Made by a program: the position numbers and the translations under genes | Assembly: GCA_036250195.1 (NCBI GenBank) | Contig: JAVHZZ010000005.1 | Coordinates: 70,820,505 to 70,884,504 of the forward strand | Source: Mixophyes australis | Taxonomy: Eukaryota; Chordata; Amphibia; Anura; Limnodynastidae | DNA length: 64,000 nucleotides | Reading direction: 5' to 3' | Notes under the pieces: generated by a model | The model's database searches: none | What the model was told of the DNA's origin: nothing | What the model saw: the letters and a program-made list of their open reading frames with translations, nothing else | Shown: positions 9,800-20,239 of the stretch, one piece after another | Layout of the letters: each line of letters starts with the position of its first letter | Numbering within the stretch: the stretch's first letter is position 1

Positions 9800-9946
9800 A
9801 AAAAAATCCGAATCCAATACCTTAAATCCGAACCGAGACCTTTCGTCAAGTGTTTTGCGAGACAAATCCGAACCTCAAAAATAACGAAAATCCGGATCCA
9901 AAACACAAAACACGAGACCTCAAAAGTCGCCGGTGCACATCCCTAA
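9800..9946 (+). promoter_or_regulatory. 3' sub-terminal region and terminal inverted repeat of copy A
   Basis: Contains repeated AATCCGAA/ATCCGGATCC motifs (near 9806, 9826, 9866 and 9889) and ends in the inverted repeat at 9946. The 5' end has matching ATCCGAG repeats. In studied hAT elements such repeats near the tips are transposase-binding sites; that role is inferred here. Confidence 0.7.
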
Positions 9947-9954
9947 TAATTTGT

Positions 9955-10375
9955 AGATTGCATGACAACACCCAAAAAGAAGAAATTTTGAAGAAAGTCC
10001 TGGACAACATTGACTTTAATGGTAATAGAGTCCAAATATTCCAGGATCTCTCCTGGCACACTTTACAACAGACGCGCTTTCTGAGACCTCTATTTGAAGA
10101 ACTCTGCAAACCGAAGTATAATATCAATGGGGATTCCCTTTTAGTCTACTCACTAATTGTGATGGGAAACTGGCCCTAATAAGAGACCCCAAAGATCTTG
10201 ATACTTTCTGCTTAACTTTGAATATTGCTCAGATACCCTTACCAGAATGGAAGGTAAGCTCATCTAAGCTCCGACCTCCACCCCTCCCGCAGCGGAAGCA
10301 ATGGCAACAAATCCGTCACCCAAGCAGAAGTCCTAGAAATATTCTGACCCGTGACTTGCCTGCAGCACCTTGAAT
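9955..10375 (+). pseudogene. L1 ORF1 C-terminal remnant
   Basis: Reading frames encode the typical L1 ORF1p C-terminal (Transposase_22) pattern: IICRLHDNTQKEEIL, then IFQDLSWHT, then after a frameshift near 10130 FPFSLLTNCDGKLALIRDP and LNIAQIPLPEW. The ORF1 N-terminal part is missing because copy A of the giant hAT is inserted immediately upstream; the rest should lie before the window. The protein is an RNA-binding chaperone of L1 retrotransposition. Frameshifted and not functional. Confidence 0.75.
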
Positions 10376-10915
10376 TGGAAAGTGGTTTTAGTAGTCTACA
10401 TCTTACATATCATTCATAATTTTCTAAGGAGCTACGAACTTTTGCAATGTTTGGACTTTATTTGATATGTTTGCATAGCTAAACCGTATCCATATTTGTT
10501 TTCTGTTGCAGATATATTGTTGTCCTGTAGTTAATATTCCATTTTAACATTTAGAAGTCTCTCATGATTGTAGATTTGTTGTTTGCAGTAGTGTCTGTTC
10601 TCAAGTGCTATTACATATCAAACCCAGATTTATGCTTAGGTTACTTACCTTTATCTAATTTCTTTCAAATAATTATTTTTAAGTTTCAGTGTCTATAATA
10701 GACTTTGTATTTTAAGTTCTTGGGTGGGAGGTGGCCGCCTTACCCTTATTCTATACACCAAATGATTTTTCAGACCTGTCACCATGTTTTTTTCTTATAT
10801 TCCTGTGCATTCCTCATTGTGCTTCTGTCTACTCTATTCTCTTCTTCTCTCTTCTTTGCAACCACCAAACTCCTTCTGTCTAATGAAGACACTCTACCCA
10901 GATCCTCCCTAAGCA
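10376..10915 (+). other. L1 inter-ORF spacer
   Basis: AT-rich sequence between the ORF1 remnant and the ORF2 start. I see no other feature in it. Confidence 0.5.
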
Positions 10916-13900
10916 ATGACGCCAGTTAATAATGTATTAGGGACCCATTTTGCTTCAGGGCACCCCCTCAAAATATACTCCATCAATGCCAAAGGCTTAA
11001 ATATTCCTGAAAAACAGTCACAGGCATTACATTCATTCTATTCAGATCGGGCTGATGTGGTATTCATCCAAGAAACCCACTTCAAATTAGATTCAGCACC
11101 CCCTTTTCTGAAATAAACATTACCCTCATGCTTTTTATAATAATAACCCTGCAGGAAAAGCAAAGGGCGTCGCGGTTTTACTATCTACGTTTCTACAAAT
11201 CTCGAATTTATCACACCACTACTTTGACGAGGGCAGAGGTTTACTTGTGAAATGCAAGATCTTTCATCAACAATTTACGTTTATCAATGTCTATGTACCA
11301 AACATTAACCAGGCATCCTTTCTAGCAGCAACCCTGAACCATCTCGAACCACGATTGGAAGGTTTAGTGGTGTTTGGAAGTGATCTGAATTGGACCTTCA
11401 AGACTGAGACTACACCATTTATTCACACCCCCACACAACATATTCCAGGCTAGACTATCTTCTAGTTAGTCACAGACACCTTCACTTGATTTAACAGACA
11501 GACATCGGCCAAATAGCCTGGTCAGACCACGCCCCAGTGTCCCATATTATGCATATTCCTTTTAATACCCCCAAACAATGGACGTGGAGACTTAATGAGT
11601 CTCTTCTGTATGACACTTACTGCAGAGACCAAATAGGTGCCGCTATAGAAGATTATATCACTCATAACGAATCCGATGAAATGTCTAAAGTTATCATCTG
11701 GGAGGCTCATAAATGTGTCTTACCCAGAAAGATCATCCAATTAGGATCAATGGTCAAAAAAGAATAAAATGTTCTAAAAGATAAACTCCTAAATAAAAGA
11801 GATTTGGAATTTATCCATAAATCCTCTCTGGCCGGGGGAGCGTTGCGAGAATTGACGGACGCTAGGACTGATCTTAATAAATTACTAGGTGACAGAATGA
11901 AATTGCCACATGACAGATGTAGATATAAATACGTTAAATGGGACAGCAAACCTGTCAAAATGTTAGCTCAGGCATTAAGATCCCAAGGTGCGGCCTCTTT
12001 TATCCAGTCAATTAAAGATACAAAAGGGAGGGAGAGCCATTTGACTGGGGACATAGCATCAGCGTTCCATGCCTACTACTCTGGGCTATATAATATAGCA
12101 AGTTCCCCTTCTGCTTTCAGAACTGGATAGGGAGATTCTAGACTGACTTTTCACTTTACAGGAACTAAAAGAAGCCATTGCTTCCACACCAACTGGTAAA
12201 AGTCCAGGGCCAGATGGATTCATTATTATTATTATTATTACTATTAAACTTAGATCTAAACATTTTTGCGAATATGACGGCAAACCACCTGAAAGCCGTC
12301 CTACCGGACCTAATACATAGTAACCAAGTATTAAGATTAATGTCTCTCTCTTTGAATCATTTTCTATTTACAATGGCACACGTCAGGGATGCCCGTTGTC
12401 CCCGTTGATTTTTGTCCTATATATGGAGGCACTTGCCTGGTCGATTAAAAAAATCCTGATATTTCTGGGGTAAGGGTGGGGATGACAGAGCAAAATTGGC
12501 TCTCTTCGCAGATCACCTATTAGCGACAATAACCAATCCCTTAATCTCACTACCCAATTTAATGCTTGAATTTGAAAGGTTTTGGACACTGTCCAATTTT
12601 AAAATCAACTATACAAAATCTCTGGCTCTGAACCTACCCATCCCACCGCTCGTTGTGGAAGGTCTTAAAACCTTCATTCCCCTTCACCTTGCATCCCTCT
12701 CAAATGAAATACCTGGGGGTACTGCTATCGGAAGACCTCTTCATCTTATACAAAATTAATTTTGTCCCATTGATCCCCAAATTTCAAGCAGCCTTTGGCA
12801 GCTGGCGTTTTTGGGGCCTCTCATGGCTAGGGAGGATAAATATTATCAAAATGAATATTCTTTCAAATATCTTATACCTTCTCAAACCCTCCAAATACAT
12901 ATTCCTCCCCGATTCTTCTTAGATCTACAAAGATTGGTACACAAATTTGTTTGGACTGGTAAGCCACCTAGGTTTGCCATGGCATTATATATAGGCGGAA
13001 GAATGACACCCTTTAAGCAGTCGATTCATATTGAAGAACATGCAATGGGGTCTCCACAACTATATTTCCCTGGTTGCCCTAACTCGCATACACTTCACAT
13101 CCCACAGTTGGGCCCACTCTTCAATGCTGGGCCAGACTCAGAACTTTAAAATTGATATCATCCCCACTATCGCCTGACTGCCAATCCTGACTTTACGCCC
13201 GGACTCACACCAGGGGCTTTTGCAAGTTGGTAAACAGACAAGACGCTTCAGAGTGGCCTGCTGGTGGTTAATGAATGAGTACATGCCTCTCTCTCTTACA
13301 AGACAGACTAAGCCTATCTGCTTCAGAGTTTTGGTCATACCTGCAAATTAGACAGTATTTACAATCGAGAGATGTTATGGAGGGCGCCAGAAGGGGTCCG
13401 ACCAGCTTTGAGGATTTGTGCTGCGTCTCCACCGAACCCAAACATACCATCTCAAAGATATACCAAATACTCATTGTTAACTTATACTCCAAATTACCTG
13501 TTTATGCCAGTACTTGGGACAGAGAATTGAGGAGAGAAACTTCTGAACAATTTTGGGCCAAATACACGATGGGGAGCTCCGCTAGCCTCTCTGTGGTGGA
13601 GATGCGATACAGGTCTTCTCCCGTTGGTACAGATGCCCTTCTCAACTTAGCAAAATGCACCTGGATTTCTCGGGGTTGTGTTGGAGATGCGGTTCTGGAC
13701 CAGGAACCACCTTCCATATACGGTAGTCCTGCCTTGTGATAGCGACATTTTGGAGTAAGGTAAAAACTGCTACAGAGAAAATTTTAGGCCCCAGATGGAC
13801 CAGCCTTCTGGTTATTTAGTATCTCAAATATACCAATTTCTCAATACAAAAAATCCTTACTTATCTATGTAATGCCGCCTTAGCAGTTGTCCCAGTCCAC

Positions 13901-14110
13901 TGGCGGTCTCCTGTGGCCCCTGGCATATGGGAGTGGTTTAAACGGATTGACTTTTATTGGCTTATGGAGGACATATACTTCTCCAGCCAAAAGGGGGTCA
14001 CTGAATACGCGGCAATATGGCTACAATGGCTTGAATTTAAAGAATCCACATCTTACCGCTCTCTTATTGACTCGGGTTAACTATTCTCAGTTGAGATCTG
14101 AATGTTGATA
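10916..14110 (+). pseudogene. L1 ORF2 (endonuclease-reverse transcriptase), decayed
   Basis: The fragmented frame starts at the ATG at 10916. The AP-endonuclease blocks YSINAKGLNIPEKQ, VVFIQETHF (to 11116) and WSDHAPVS (about 11520) are visible. The reverse transcriptase follows: GKSPGPDGF at about 12190, interrupted by an ATT microsatellite and a deletion, then the RQGCPLSP block (about 12380), a mutated FADH in place of FADD (about 12510), YLGV (about 12690) and SWLGRINIIKMNIL (about 12820). A C-terminal block containing VHWRSPVAPG lies at about 13900. Many stops and frameshifts are present, so it cannot make an active enzyme. The best fit is an amphibian/fish-style L1. It is older than the giant hAT that split its ORF1. 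Confidence 0.85.
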
Positions 14111-14786
14111 GATGCTTATCCGAGAGGTCACATTACATGTAAACCCTGTGGACACTATCTCTTTTATCTGGGCTTTATACACCTCGAGGAGTTACCCCCC
14201 TCCCCTATCCACTCTTACCTCCCTTCTCTTTAACTTTTCTTTGTCTTCTTTTATGTCTATGTCATTACATCTTTATATATTTGTTCTGTATTGTATATTC
14301 GTAAAAAAACAAAGTTATTTTACTGTTGCTTAGATTATGAATCTTATCTGTGACTCTAAGTTTGAAACAAGCCTTACTTGTTACATGTACTTCATGTTTG
14401 TACTAATTTTGAAGATTTAATAAAAACAAATTACACAAAAGAATAATTTAACCTTAATACATGTAATCTGTTTACAAGACACTACTACTACTACTACTTG
14501 AATTGTTTTTAATAAAAAAAACTCCAGTGTAATCCCACTGTGCTCATCCCTTCCTCGGCTGATAAATATTTACTTTGAATGAATACAGCAAGAAATACAA
14601 GTGTATTGACAATGCTAATTGAATGGTCTGAAGTGATGTCCAATCAGTTTCTTAATAAACTTGCATTGTATCCATTTAGTTTTCTTCAGGGTGTTGATCC
14701 TTGGAGATAAAACCATTACCTGGCTGGGACAGGGGTGAATACAACAGGATGTGTGAGTCAAGGACACAGGAATCCTATACTAGTTA
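14111..14786. other. L1 3' end followed by unassigned sequence
   Basis: The L1 3' region runs to about 14440, with an AATAAAAACAAA polyadenylation-like stretch near 14418. The remainder to 14786 contains a short CTA repeat near 14487 and nothing else I can name. Confidence 0.5.
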
Positions 14787-15220
14787 GGCTGGGTATACAC
14801 TACAGAAAACTTCTCCCGATGCGTTATCTTTAACGATTTTACCAGCGACAGTAAAAAAGTCCCAATCATCATGTCGTTTCATGTGAACACAATATATAAG
14901 TTTTACATTATTTACTTTCAGATCTGTGCTCTTCATCTGTGATAACCACCGGCTGAAAAGATTGTGACTCTGTACACTCCATAGAGATCTATGGACACTG
15001 CCATCATGAGTGCATACACCCTGAAAAATTGGAACTACATTGTTCCAACGTTGAATGACATTTTTAGTCCAGTTTAAAAGTTAAATGAAACAGTACAGTG
15101 CGTTGGAGTAATAATCGTTCATCGTTGCAGCGTGCACACTAACGTAAAATGGGCTGAATGCTTGTTTCACGTTTGATTGGCCAGATAATCGGCTGAAATC
15201 AGTGTAGTGTGTACCCAGCC
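14787..15220. mobile_element. 434-bp non-autonomous DNA transposon with GGCTGGGTA ends
   Basis: The left end GGCTGGGTATACACTACA pairs with the right end TGTAGTGTGTACCCAGCC. TAGTTA flanks both sides (14781-14786 and 15221-15226), a 6-bp match. No coding capacity. A diverged relative without a clear right end is at 25765. The superfamily is not assigned. Confidence 0.75.
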
Positions 15221-15442
15221 TAGTTACACTAGTCTGTGAAAAAGGGATTTAAAAATAAATATTTTTTCTTTAAATATATGGACTGAACTATAAATGAAAG
15301 TAAAAGCAAACACAGCTTAATTAAAATATAAGAAATTACTATATGGTTTATTTTGAGCAAATCTAGTAGAGTAAGTTAATAAACTCTTGTTCCATGACAC
15401 ACACAGTTGAGGCCATCTACAATGTGTTCATTCAGTTTTCTT

Positions 15443-15794
15443 CACGGTGGCGAAGTGGTTAGCACTTCTGCCTCACAGCGCTGGGATCATGAGTTCAATT
15501 CCCGACCATGGCCTTATCTGTGTGGAGTTTGTATGTTCTCCCTGTGTTTGCGTGGGTTTCCTCCGGGTGCTCCGGTTTCCTCCCACACTCCAAAAACATA
15601 CTAGTAGGTTAATTGGCTGCTATCAAAAAAATTGACCCTAGTCTCTCTCTCTCTGTCTGTGTGTGTGTATGTTAGGGAATTTGGACTGTAAGCTCCAATG
15701 GGGCAGGGACTGATGTGAATGAGTTCTCTGTACAGCGCTGCCGAATCAGTGGCGCTATATAAATAAATGGTGTTGATGCTGATAATGATGATGA
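15443..15794 (+). mobile_element. tRNA-headed SINE, copy 1
   Basis: The head CACGGTGGCGAAGTGGTTAGC carries a Pol III A-box-like TGGCGAAGTGG (15448-15458) and a B-box-like GAGTTCAATTCCCG (15491-15504), followed by the body (GTGGAGTTTGTATGTTCTCC), a CT/GT microsatellite and the tail GCGCTATATAAATAAATG plus ATG repeats. The first six bases GGGCAG present in copy 3 are missing. Copies 2 and 3 are at 27198-27543 and 40441-40793. Confidence 0.85.
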
Positions 15795-17021
15795 ATGTGT
15801 ATTCTATGCCCACTAAAAAGCACCTTGGTTTTGCACTGGTGCATCTGGATGATTGGCCATGTGCAATATCCATGCCAACACTCCATGCTTGGGATAGATA
15901 GAGGACTGCTCCTAAGTGTGCAGAGAAACCTGAAAATTCTGAATTCTGAGGCACCCTATGCAAAATTTCAAATGGATATCAAAGTCCAACCACTTACCAC
16001 ACTTTCACCTAAAGTATTGCTTGGTTTAGCTTCATTTATGGCATAACTTTGAATACGATTTTACTTATTATTCCTTCAGAGTTTTGATTATTTAAGCCCC
16101 TGTGTAGTTGTATTTATAATGATACAAAGAATATCAATGTTGCCTCACTGCAAATATCTATAAAAGGTTTATTAAGGAATCACAAAGCATGAAGGTCTAA
16201 CATGGGCTTATGTTAAAAATTTGTTCCAGATATAATCTTAACATTAACTCATGGAAAAATTGTGCATGCAGCATTCCGAGAATAATGTAATGTACTGCTG
16301 TCTCCAACAATTACTGGCTCTCTGCGAATATTGAAAAACTCAATTTACACCCAAATTTAATATTGGAACCAGATGGCTGTGTGTGTTTTAATTAAAATGA
16401 TAATTAAATTAAGATTTAAATAATAAGGGTTTTGAACATATACAGTAAATTTGGCTAATGATACACATTTCTACGCGCTGCTTGCATATAACTTTCAGAT
16501 TTGAAACAGGAATGAAGTGAGTGCTCCAATAATAATAATTATGCAAATATATATGTACTGTATGCTATGATGTATGCTTGAGAGAGCAGCAAAATACAAT
16601 ATTGCATAAAGGTAATGCTAAAAAATAAGATAAATTGAATAGCCCTCAATTTTACTAGGTATATGTCTAATTAACAATGTGTTCCTCCATCTGCTCAAAG
16701 AATTTGTTGGGGCAAATATACAAAGAGGCATTGAAAGTGCTTCACAGGGATGTTGTCATATGTGTTCAAAAGTTTGTTGCCAATTAGTTGGTGGTAGAAC
16801 TCTATTCCAATTACCATGTTCCATCTCATCACATAGATTCACTATTGGTTAATGTCACGAATAGCAACCTCTGGCTATTTATATAGCTCCCTGATTTAAT
16901 ATCTTATCATATATCATTTATTCACAAAGTCAAACAATATATCACCTCTAATTTGTCAGGAAAACTCTCCTGACCCCCTTTGCCTGTTACAAACTACACT
17001 CGTGACTTGGAACCTTACTGT
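15795..17021. other. Gene-free AT-rich sequence
   Basis: Non-coding AT-rich DNA between the SINE and copy B of the giant hAT. I recognise no gene or element. Its right part is continuous with the sequence after 23679 once copy B is removed. Confidence 0.5.
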
Positions 17022-17029
17022 AAGGGAAC
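17022..17029. repeat. Target-site duplication AAGGGAAC, left of copy B
   Basis: Identical to 23672-23679. Eight bases is the hAT duplication length. Confidence 0.95.
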
Positions 17030-17567
17030 TAGGGATGTGCACCGGCGACTTTTGAGGTCTCGTGTTTTGTGTTTTGGATCCGGATTTTCATTATTTTTGG
17101 GGTTCGGATTTGTCTCGCAAAACACTTGACGAAAGGTCTCGGTTCGGATTTAAGGTTTTGGATTCGGATTTTTTTTGAAAAAAACATAAAAAGTTTAAAA
17201 ATCAAGTTTTTGGGCTTATTTTCACTCCTAGGCTATTATTAACCTCAATAACATTCAATAACAAGCATTTCCACTAATTAACAGTGTATTCTGAACACCT
17301 CAAAATATAGTTATTAGTCCAAACCGTTGCAACGAGGTATCTTTCTGGACTGCGTAGAGGAGTGGGTCACCACAATATGTATAATAAGAAAACCATCAAC
17401 TTGTATGATTCGCACCAATAAATGCAGCCTCGGACTGGCCTGCCGGCCAGCCGGGCTATACACTGGTAGGCCCGGGTGCATTAAGCCCCGCCCCCTCTGA
17501 TGTTGGGGCGGAGCTTGCAGGGAGCACCTAATTGATGGTCCCGGACGTCTGCGGCGGCAGTGTAACA

Positions 17568-17626
17568 AACACACTACCGCGCAGGTGCAGAGAGCTGGAC
17601 TCTCTGCACCTGCGCGGTAGTGTGTT
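17568..17626. repeat. Perfect 27-bp inverted repeat with 5-nt loop
   Basis: The arms 17568-17594 and 17600-17626 are exact complements (outer AACACACTACCGCGCAGG) around CTGGA. It lies near the left end of the nested hAT. Confidence 0.95.
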
Positions 17627-17794
17627 TTACACTTCAGCAGGGGAAGAAGAGTTGTTTGCCTGTCGCGGCCGCCCAGGGGAGCAGCATGCCGGAGTATCTC
17701 ACAGGCAAGACACTCATTGCCAGACAGCCTGTTTTTTTTTTTTTTAAACACAAAACGGCAGAGAAGTCCCATATATAATGTGTGTGTGTGAATT

Positions 17795-18152
17795 GGGGAC
17801 ACTTGCGTGGCATACCATTGGGGCATTACTGTGTGGCATAATATTGGGGCACTACTGTGTGGCATAATATTGTGGCACTACTGTGTGGCATACCATTGGG
17901 GCATTACTGTGTGGCATACCATTGGGGCACTACTGTGTGGCATAATTTTGGGGCACTACTGTGTGGCATAATATTGGGGCACTAGTGTGTGGCATAATAT
18001 TGGGGCATTACTGTGTGGCATACCATTTGGGCACTACTGTGTGGCATAATATTGGGGCACTACTGTGTGGCATAATATTGGGGCACTACTGTGTGGCATA
18101 CCATTGGGGCTCTACTGTGTGGCATAATATTGGGGCATTACTGTGTGGCAGA
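17795..18152. repeat. 26-bp minisatellite
   Basis: About 13 units of the type GGGGCACTACTGTGTGGCAT plus AATATT or ACCATT. The variants ATAATATT and ATACCATT are interspersed. It lies inside the nested hAT. Confidence 0.9.
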
Positions 18153-18534
18153 GTGTGGGGAGAAGGGCTATCTATTAAATGTGAATATTAATTATTTAAT
18201 GCTATGAATGGTCGTGGAAATGAATGTTTTAAACTTAAATGCTATTAATTTATTGCTGGGGCTGTTTGGAGGGAGGGTAATAGGTTTATTTATCACATGT
18301 GAGCACTATTACTTTAATGTTGAGGCTGGAGAGAGGCCTAATTATTAAATGTGGGTGCTGTTGATTTAATGAAAGGGATGGTTGGCGTTTCTAAATGTAC
18401 CCATTATTTTTTTCCAAATAGAGCCCTCAACATTCCAAGATCCAGACAAGCCGCAACTAAAGAAACCAGCAGCCACAGGTGGTAAAAGTGACAACAACAA
18501 GTAGGACAGTCTGTCAAATGTTCTGAGTCCAGTG

Positions 18535-18681
18535 CAGGCTTGGCTAACCTGTGGTACTCCAGATGTTGTGAAACTACAAGTCCCAGCATACCCTTACAGC
18601 AATAAGCTGCCATATATTGGCAAAGCATGCTGGGGCTTGTAGTTTCACAACACCTGGAGTGTCACAGGTTAGCCAACCCTG
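18535..18681. mobile_element. 147-bp hAT-like MITE nested inside the nested hAT
   Basis: The ends CAGGCTTGGCTAACCTGTG and (right, complement) CAGGGTTGGCTAACCTGTG are followed inward by complementary GTTGTGAAACTACAAG blocks, giving a hairpin-like element. The flanks GTCCAGTG (18527-18534) and ATCTAGTG (18682-18689) match at 6 of 8 bases, a plausible decayed duplication. It is third in the nesting order. Confidence 0.8.
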
Positions 18682-18930
18682 ATCTAGTGGGACAATCCTG
18701 ATTTTTGGTGACTGTTCTGCCCAATCTAAGGGGCAGGTCACCACTGTGTATTCTTTATACACACACTGCATTTTTTATATACTACACTAAGGTGCTAGCT
18801 GTCCTTCGTGGATTGACCACTCCCCCTCTAGTGTCTGGTCCCGCCTCTATGATGGCTGACCACACCCCCTCTGGTGGGCCCCTAGTGTTGCAGTCCCCCG
18901 GTGGGCCCTTTATGCCCCAGTCCGACACTG

Positions 18931-19345
18931 AATAAATGTACCTGGACTGCGTAGAGGAGTGGGTCACCACAATATATATTAAAAACCCTGAACTTGTATG
19001 ATTCGCACCAATAAATGTACCTGGACTGCGTAGAGGAGTGGGTCACCACAATATATATTAAAAACCCTGAACTTGTATGATTCGCACCAATAAATGTATC
19101 TGGACTGCGTAGAGGAGTGGGTCACCACAATATATATAATAAGAAAACCATCAACTTGTATGATTCGTACCAATAAATGTACCTGGACTGCGTAGAGGAG
19201 TGGGTCACCACAATATATATTAAAAACCCTGAACTTGTATGATTCGCACCAATAAATGTACCTGGACTGCGTAGAGGAGTGGGTCACCACAATATATATT
19301 AAAAACCCTGAACTTGTATGATTCGCACCAATAAATGTACCTGGA
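18931..19345 (-). repeat. 78-bp satellite units of copy B
   Basis: About five units of the same family as 8735-9632, in reverse orientation (CCTGGACTGCGTAGAGGAGT...). One more unit, at 17345-17424, lies on the other side of the nested hAT. Confidence 0.9.
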
Positions 19346-20225
19346 CTGCGTAGAGTAGTGGGCACTGGGCACCACAATAAAAAATATATAGAAAACCTTC
19401 AACAGGTCAGAATTACACCCAAAAATAGTATCTGGACTGCGTAGAGTAGTGGGCACTGGGCACCACAATAAAAAATATATAGAAAACCTTCAACAGGTCT
19501 GCATTACACCCAAAAATAGTATCTGGACTGCGTAGAGTAGTGGGCACTGGGCACCACAATAAAAAATATATAGAAAACCTTCAACAGGTCAGAATTACAC
19601 CCAAAAATAGTATCTGGACTGCATAGAGGACTGGCCACTGGCCACCACAATATAATATATAGAAAACCTTCAACAGGTCAGAATTACACCCAAAAATAGT
19701 ATCTGGACTGCGTAGAGTAGTGGGCACTGGGCACCACAATAAAAAATATATAGAAAACCTTCAACAGGTCTGCATTACACCCAAAAATAGTATCTGGACT
19801 GCGTAGAGTAGTGGGCACTGGGCACCACAATAAAAAATATATAGAAAACCTTCAACAGGTCAGAATTACACCCAAAAATAGTATCTGGACTGCATAGAGG
19901 ACTGGCCACTGGCCACCACAATATAATATATAGAAAACCTTCAACAGGTCAGAATTACACCCAAAAATAGTATCTGGACTGCGTAGAGTAGTGGGCACTG
20001 GGCACCACAATAAAAAATATATAGAAAACCTTCAACAGGTCAGAATTACACCCAAAAATAGTATCTGGACTGCATAGAGGACCGGCCACTGGCCACCACA
20101 ATATAATATATAGAAAACCTTCAACAGGTCAGAATTACACCCAAAAATAGTATCTGGACTGCGTAGAGTAGTGGGCACTGGGCACCACAATAAAATATAT
20201 ATAAAACCTTCAACAGGTCTGCATT
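19345..20225 (-). repeat. 91-bp satellite, about 9-10 units, specific to copy B
   Basis: The unit reads TATCTGGACTGCGTAGAGTA, GTGGGCACTGGGCACCACAA, TAAAAAATATATAG, CCTTCAACAGGTCAGAATTA. A variant with CATAGAGGACTGGCCACTGG recurs near 19620, 19890 and 20070, showing block duplication of several units at a time. On the minus strand it shares CTACGCAGTCCAGATAC and AATTCTGAC with the 100-bp unit, so it is a third derivative of one ancestral repeat. Confidence 0.9.
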
Positions 20226-20239
20226 ACACTGCACATACG

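Larger units (their letters stand above)
1..9946 (+). mobile_element. Giant hAT DNA transposon, copy A (5' tip outside window)
   Basis: The 3' tip ends at 9946 in ...GGTGCACATCCCTA, whose complement TAGGGATGTGCACC pairs with the 5' tip TAGAGATGAGCGC seen complete in copy B. Position 1 here corresponds to 23624 in copy B, so 47 bp of the 5' tip lie upstream and the full length is about 9993 bp. Order: 5' terminus and promoter, GTGCT-type microsatellite, 3.6-kb satellite array, transposase gene, relic second transposase, two 3' satellite arrays, 3' terminus. The element interrupts an L1 ORF1 that resumes at 9955, so ATAATTTG (9947-9954) is the expected right target duplication. An unbroken transposase frame suggests recent activity. 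The 8-bp duplication seen at copy B and the transposase family fix the superfamily as hAT; the Ac-like assignment is from the TAGGGATG tip and is less sure. Confidence 0.9.
17425..18930. mobile_element. Non-autonomous hAT, 1506 bp, nested in copy B's array
   Basis: The ends CAGCCTCGGACTGGCCTGCC and (right, complement) CAGTGTCGGACTGGGGC are inverted repeats. AATAAATG is duplicated exactly at 17417-17424 and 18931-18938. It inserted in a 78-bp satellite unit and split the array. Internally it holds a 27-bp perfect hairpin, a 26-bp minisatellite, and a younger MITE. No transposase frame is visible. Confidence 0.95.

Noticed and set aside
15443..15515. Functional tRNA gene
   Set aside because: Only the A- and B-box-like motifs are present, with no cloverleaf; it is the head of a SINE.
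15601..15963. 120-codon minus-strand frame
   Set aside because: Mostly antisense of the SINE and its tail.
17314..17865. 183-codon minus-strand frame
   Set aside because: It crosses the boundary between the satellite and the nested hAT, so it is a chance frame.
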